Source: Candidatus Sumerlaeota bacterium
Lineage (GTDB): Bacteria > Sumerlaeota > Sumerlaeia > MVZB01 > JAJFLK01
Assembly (NCBI GenBank): GCA_021772735.1
Contig: JAJFLK010000174.1
Span: 1-7,315 of the forward strand
Length of the DNA stretch: 7,315 nt
Direction: 5' to 3'
The notes below the pieces were generated by a model. That model worked only from the letters and a program-made list of their open reading frames with translations. It was not told where the DNA came from and made no database searches. A program made the position numbers and the translations under genes. Below, piece after piece: positions 6,506 through 7,315 of the stretch (position 1 is the first letter of the stretch; each line of letters begins with the position of its first letter).

Positions 6506-6563
6506 CCCGGCGGCCAGAAGTGCCAACCGAATCGTAATCCGGTTTACAAATCGACCGCCGGGA

Positions 6564-7315
6564 TCACTGGCCCTGGCGGATGTAAATATCGCCGTTGCTG
6601 AAAATTCCGTTCGATGGATCGTAGGTCCGATCGACCAGATCGGGCGGGGCAAACCACATATACGGAAACTCGCGGTTCAGATCGTAGAGCCGCTCGACAC
6701 GCGGACTGATATCTCCCGGACCGTCCGATGCCGCCTCATCGCGATCCGGCCCGAGGCTCAAAGCGATCCACCCCAGGCCGCTGCCGTGCGCGAAATATCC
6801 AAACGACGCCCCGCGTGTGCGCGCGAAAGGATCGGCGTGAAAACGGCTCAGATATGCGATAGGAGTCGTCAGCGAAGCGAGGCTTCGCGTGGCCGCGATG
6901 ATCCCCGTGGCCGCGAGATCTGGCATGGCCGCTGGGCCGGGCGAATCCCCGCCAATCCGGAACGTGACCATGCGAGCCGCACCCGAATTCCTGGAATCGC
7001 CCGAATCACCCAGCGCAAACGAATTGATCGTCCTGACGCCGGTGGGGATCGAGGCGATCTGGACCCCTTGCCAGACCTGCTGGGATTCGTATCGGCGCGA
7101 GGGCCCGGCCGCGCAGCCCGAGGCGGGGTAGGCGAGGTGATCGACGTGGTAGCTCTCGACCGCCCGTGCGGTCTCGTGCAGCAGGGCCATCACCGAACTG
7201 ACCCGGGCGCGTTCCCGAGCGCGCAGGTGCCGCCGCCCCAGCGCCATCCCCACGACGAGAACAATCACCAGCCCCGTCACGATTTCGGCCAGAGAAGGAA
7301 CGTTGAGGGACAGCC
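6564..7315 (-). CDS. Prepilin-like / type II secretion GspG-like protein, 5' end missing
   Basis: The frame is open to the right edge, giving at least 249 visible residues. A GTG at 7280 is in frame but is probably not the start, because the 11 codons before it read LSLNVPSLAEI. Joined to VTGLVIVLVVGMAL, this matches the prepilin pattern T-L-x-E plus a hydrophobic helix, with Glu at about +5. Then come a basic patch (RRHLRARERAR) and an amphipathic helix (SSVMALLHETARAVESYHVDHLAYP) like the GspG helix that ends in YP. Further on are a DPF segment, SLGPDRDE, and an ending YDPSNGIFSNGDIYIRQG that I associate with GspG-like proteins of Planctomycetota and related phyla. Such proteins sit in the inner membrane or in a pseudopilus; many genomes carry many divergent copies. 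The usual Gly before the cleavage site is not seen (Val is there instead), so processing by prepilin peptidase is uncertain. Confidence 0.75.
   Translation of the reverse strand, partial: LSLNVPSLAEIVTGLVIVLVVGMALGRRHLRARERARVSSVMALLHETARAVESYHVDHLAYPASGCAAGPSRRYESQQVWQGVQIASIPTGVRTINSFALGDSGDSRNSGAARMVTFRIGGDSPGPAAMPDLAATGIIAATRSLASLTTPIAYLSRFHADPFARTRGASFGYFAHGSGLGWIALSLGPDRDEAASDGPGDISPRVERLYDLNREFPYMWFAPPDLVDRTYDPSNGIFSNGDIYIRQGQ

Larger units (their letters stand above)
6336..6563. other. Intergenic region before the di-heme protein gene
   Basis: This 228-bp gap should hold the end of the upstream transcript and the start signals of the di-heme gene. Small inverted repeats are present: TCCCAT-TCAAT-ATGGGA (6489-6505), AACCG...CGGTT (6525-6544), and GTAAACCGG (6425-6433) facing CCGGTTTAC (6539-6547). 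None is followed by a T-run. I found no Fur box and no convincing promoter pair. Confidence 0.45.

Noticed and set aside
1..7315. Mobile element, CRISPR array, tRNA, rRNA or defence system
   Set aside because: I saw no transposase or integrase motifs, no spaced direct repeats, no tRNA-like cloverleaf and no defence domains. The genes look like normal chromosomal functions with similar base composition.

Overview
This is a gene-dense, GC-rich window (roughly 60% G+C by eye) in which every gene I can support lies on the minus strand, so transcription runs from the right edge to the left. Signal peptides, a periplasmic-type c-type cytochrome and a prepilin-like protein point to a Gram-negative-type bacterium. 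The prepilin-like protein has the 'YDPSNG...GDIY' ending and 'DPF' motif I associate with type II secretion G-like proteins of Planctomycetota, Sumerlaeota, Hydrogenedentota and similar poorly cultured phyla. That placement is inference and weak below the level of 'PVC-like or allied lineage'.

Layout in the direction of transcription: (1) 7315-6564, a prepilin-like / GspG-like protein that runs off the right edge. (2) 6335-4626, an exported di-heme c-type cytochrome of the di-heme oxidoreductase (DUF1111/COG3488) family. (3) A 227-bp gap with a near-consensus Fur box over a candidate promoter. (4) 4398-518, a three-gene ferric-iron ABC importer in the order binding protein (fbpA), fused double permease (fbpB), ATPase (fbpC). 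(5) A 259-bp gap. (6) 258-1, the first 86 residues of an endonuclease I family secreted nuclease that runs off the left edge and is easily missed because it has no stop inside the window.

The central unit is a self-contained, probably Fur-controlled Fe(III) uptake operon. FbpA should bind ferric iron in the periplasm through paired tyrosines, FbpB should carry it across the inner membrane, and FbpC should supply ATP. fbpA and fbpB overlap by four bases, and fbpB and fbpC are 45 bp apart. Start codons weaken along the operon (ATG, GTG, TTG). The heme protein next door is interesting because members of its family are often encoded near iron-uptake genes. Here it sits upstream of the Fur box, so co-regulation is not shown.

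I see no mobile element, CRISPR array, tRNA or rRNA, and no clear undescribed system. The points most worth checking are the Fur box, the Tat-like signal on FbpA, the missing Gly at -1 of the prepilin-like motif, and the Ser/Ala/Gly insert in the regulatory domain of FbpC.
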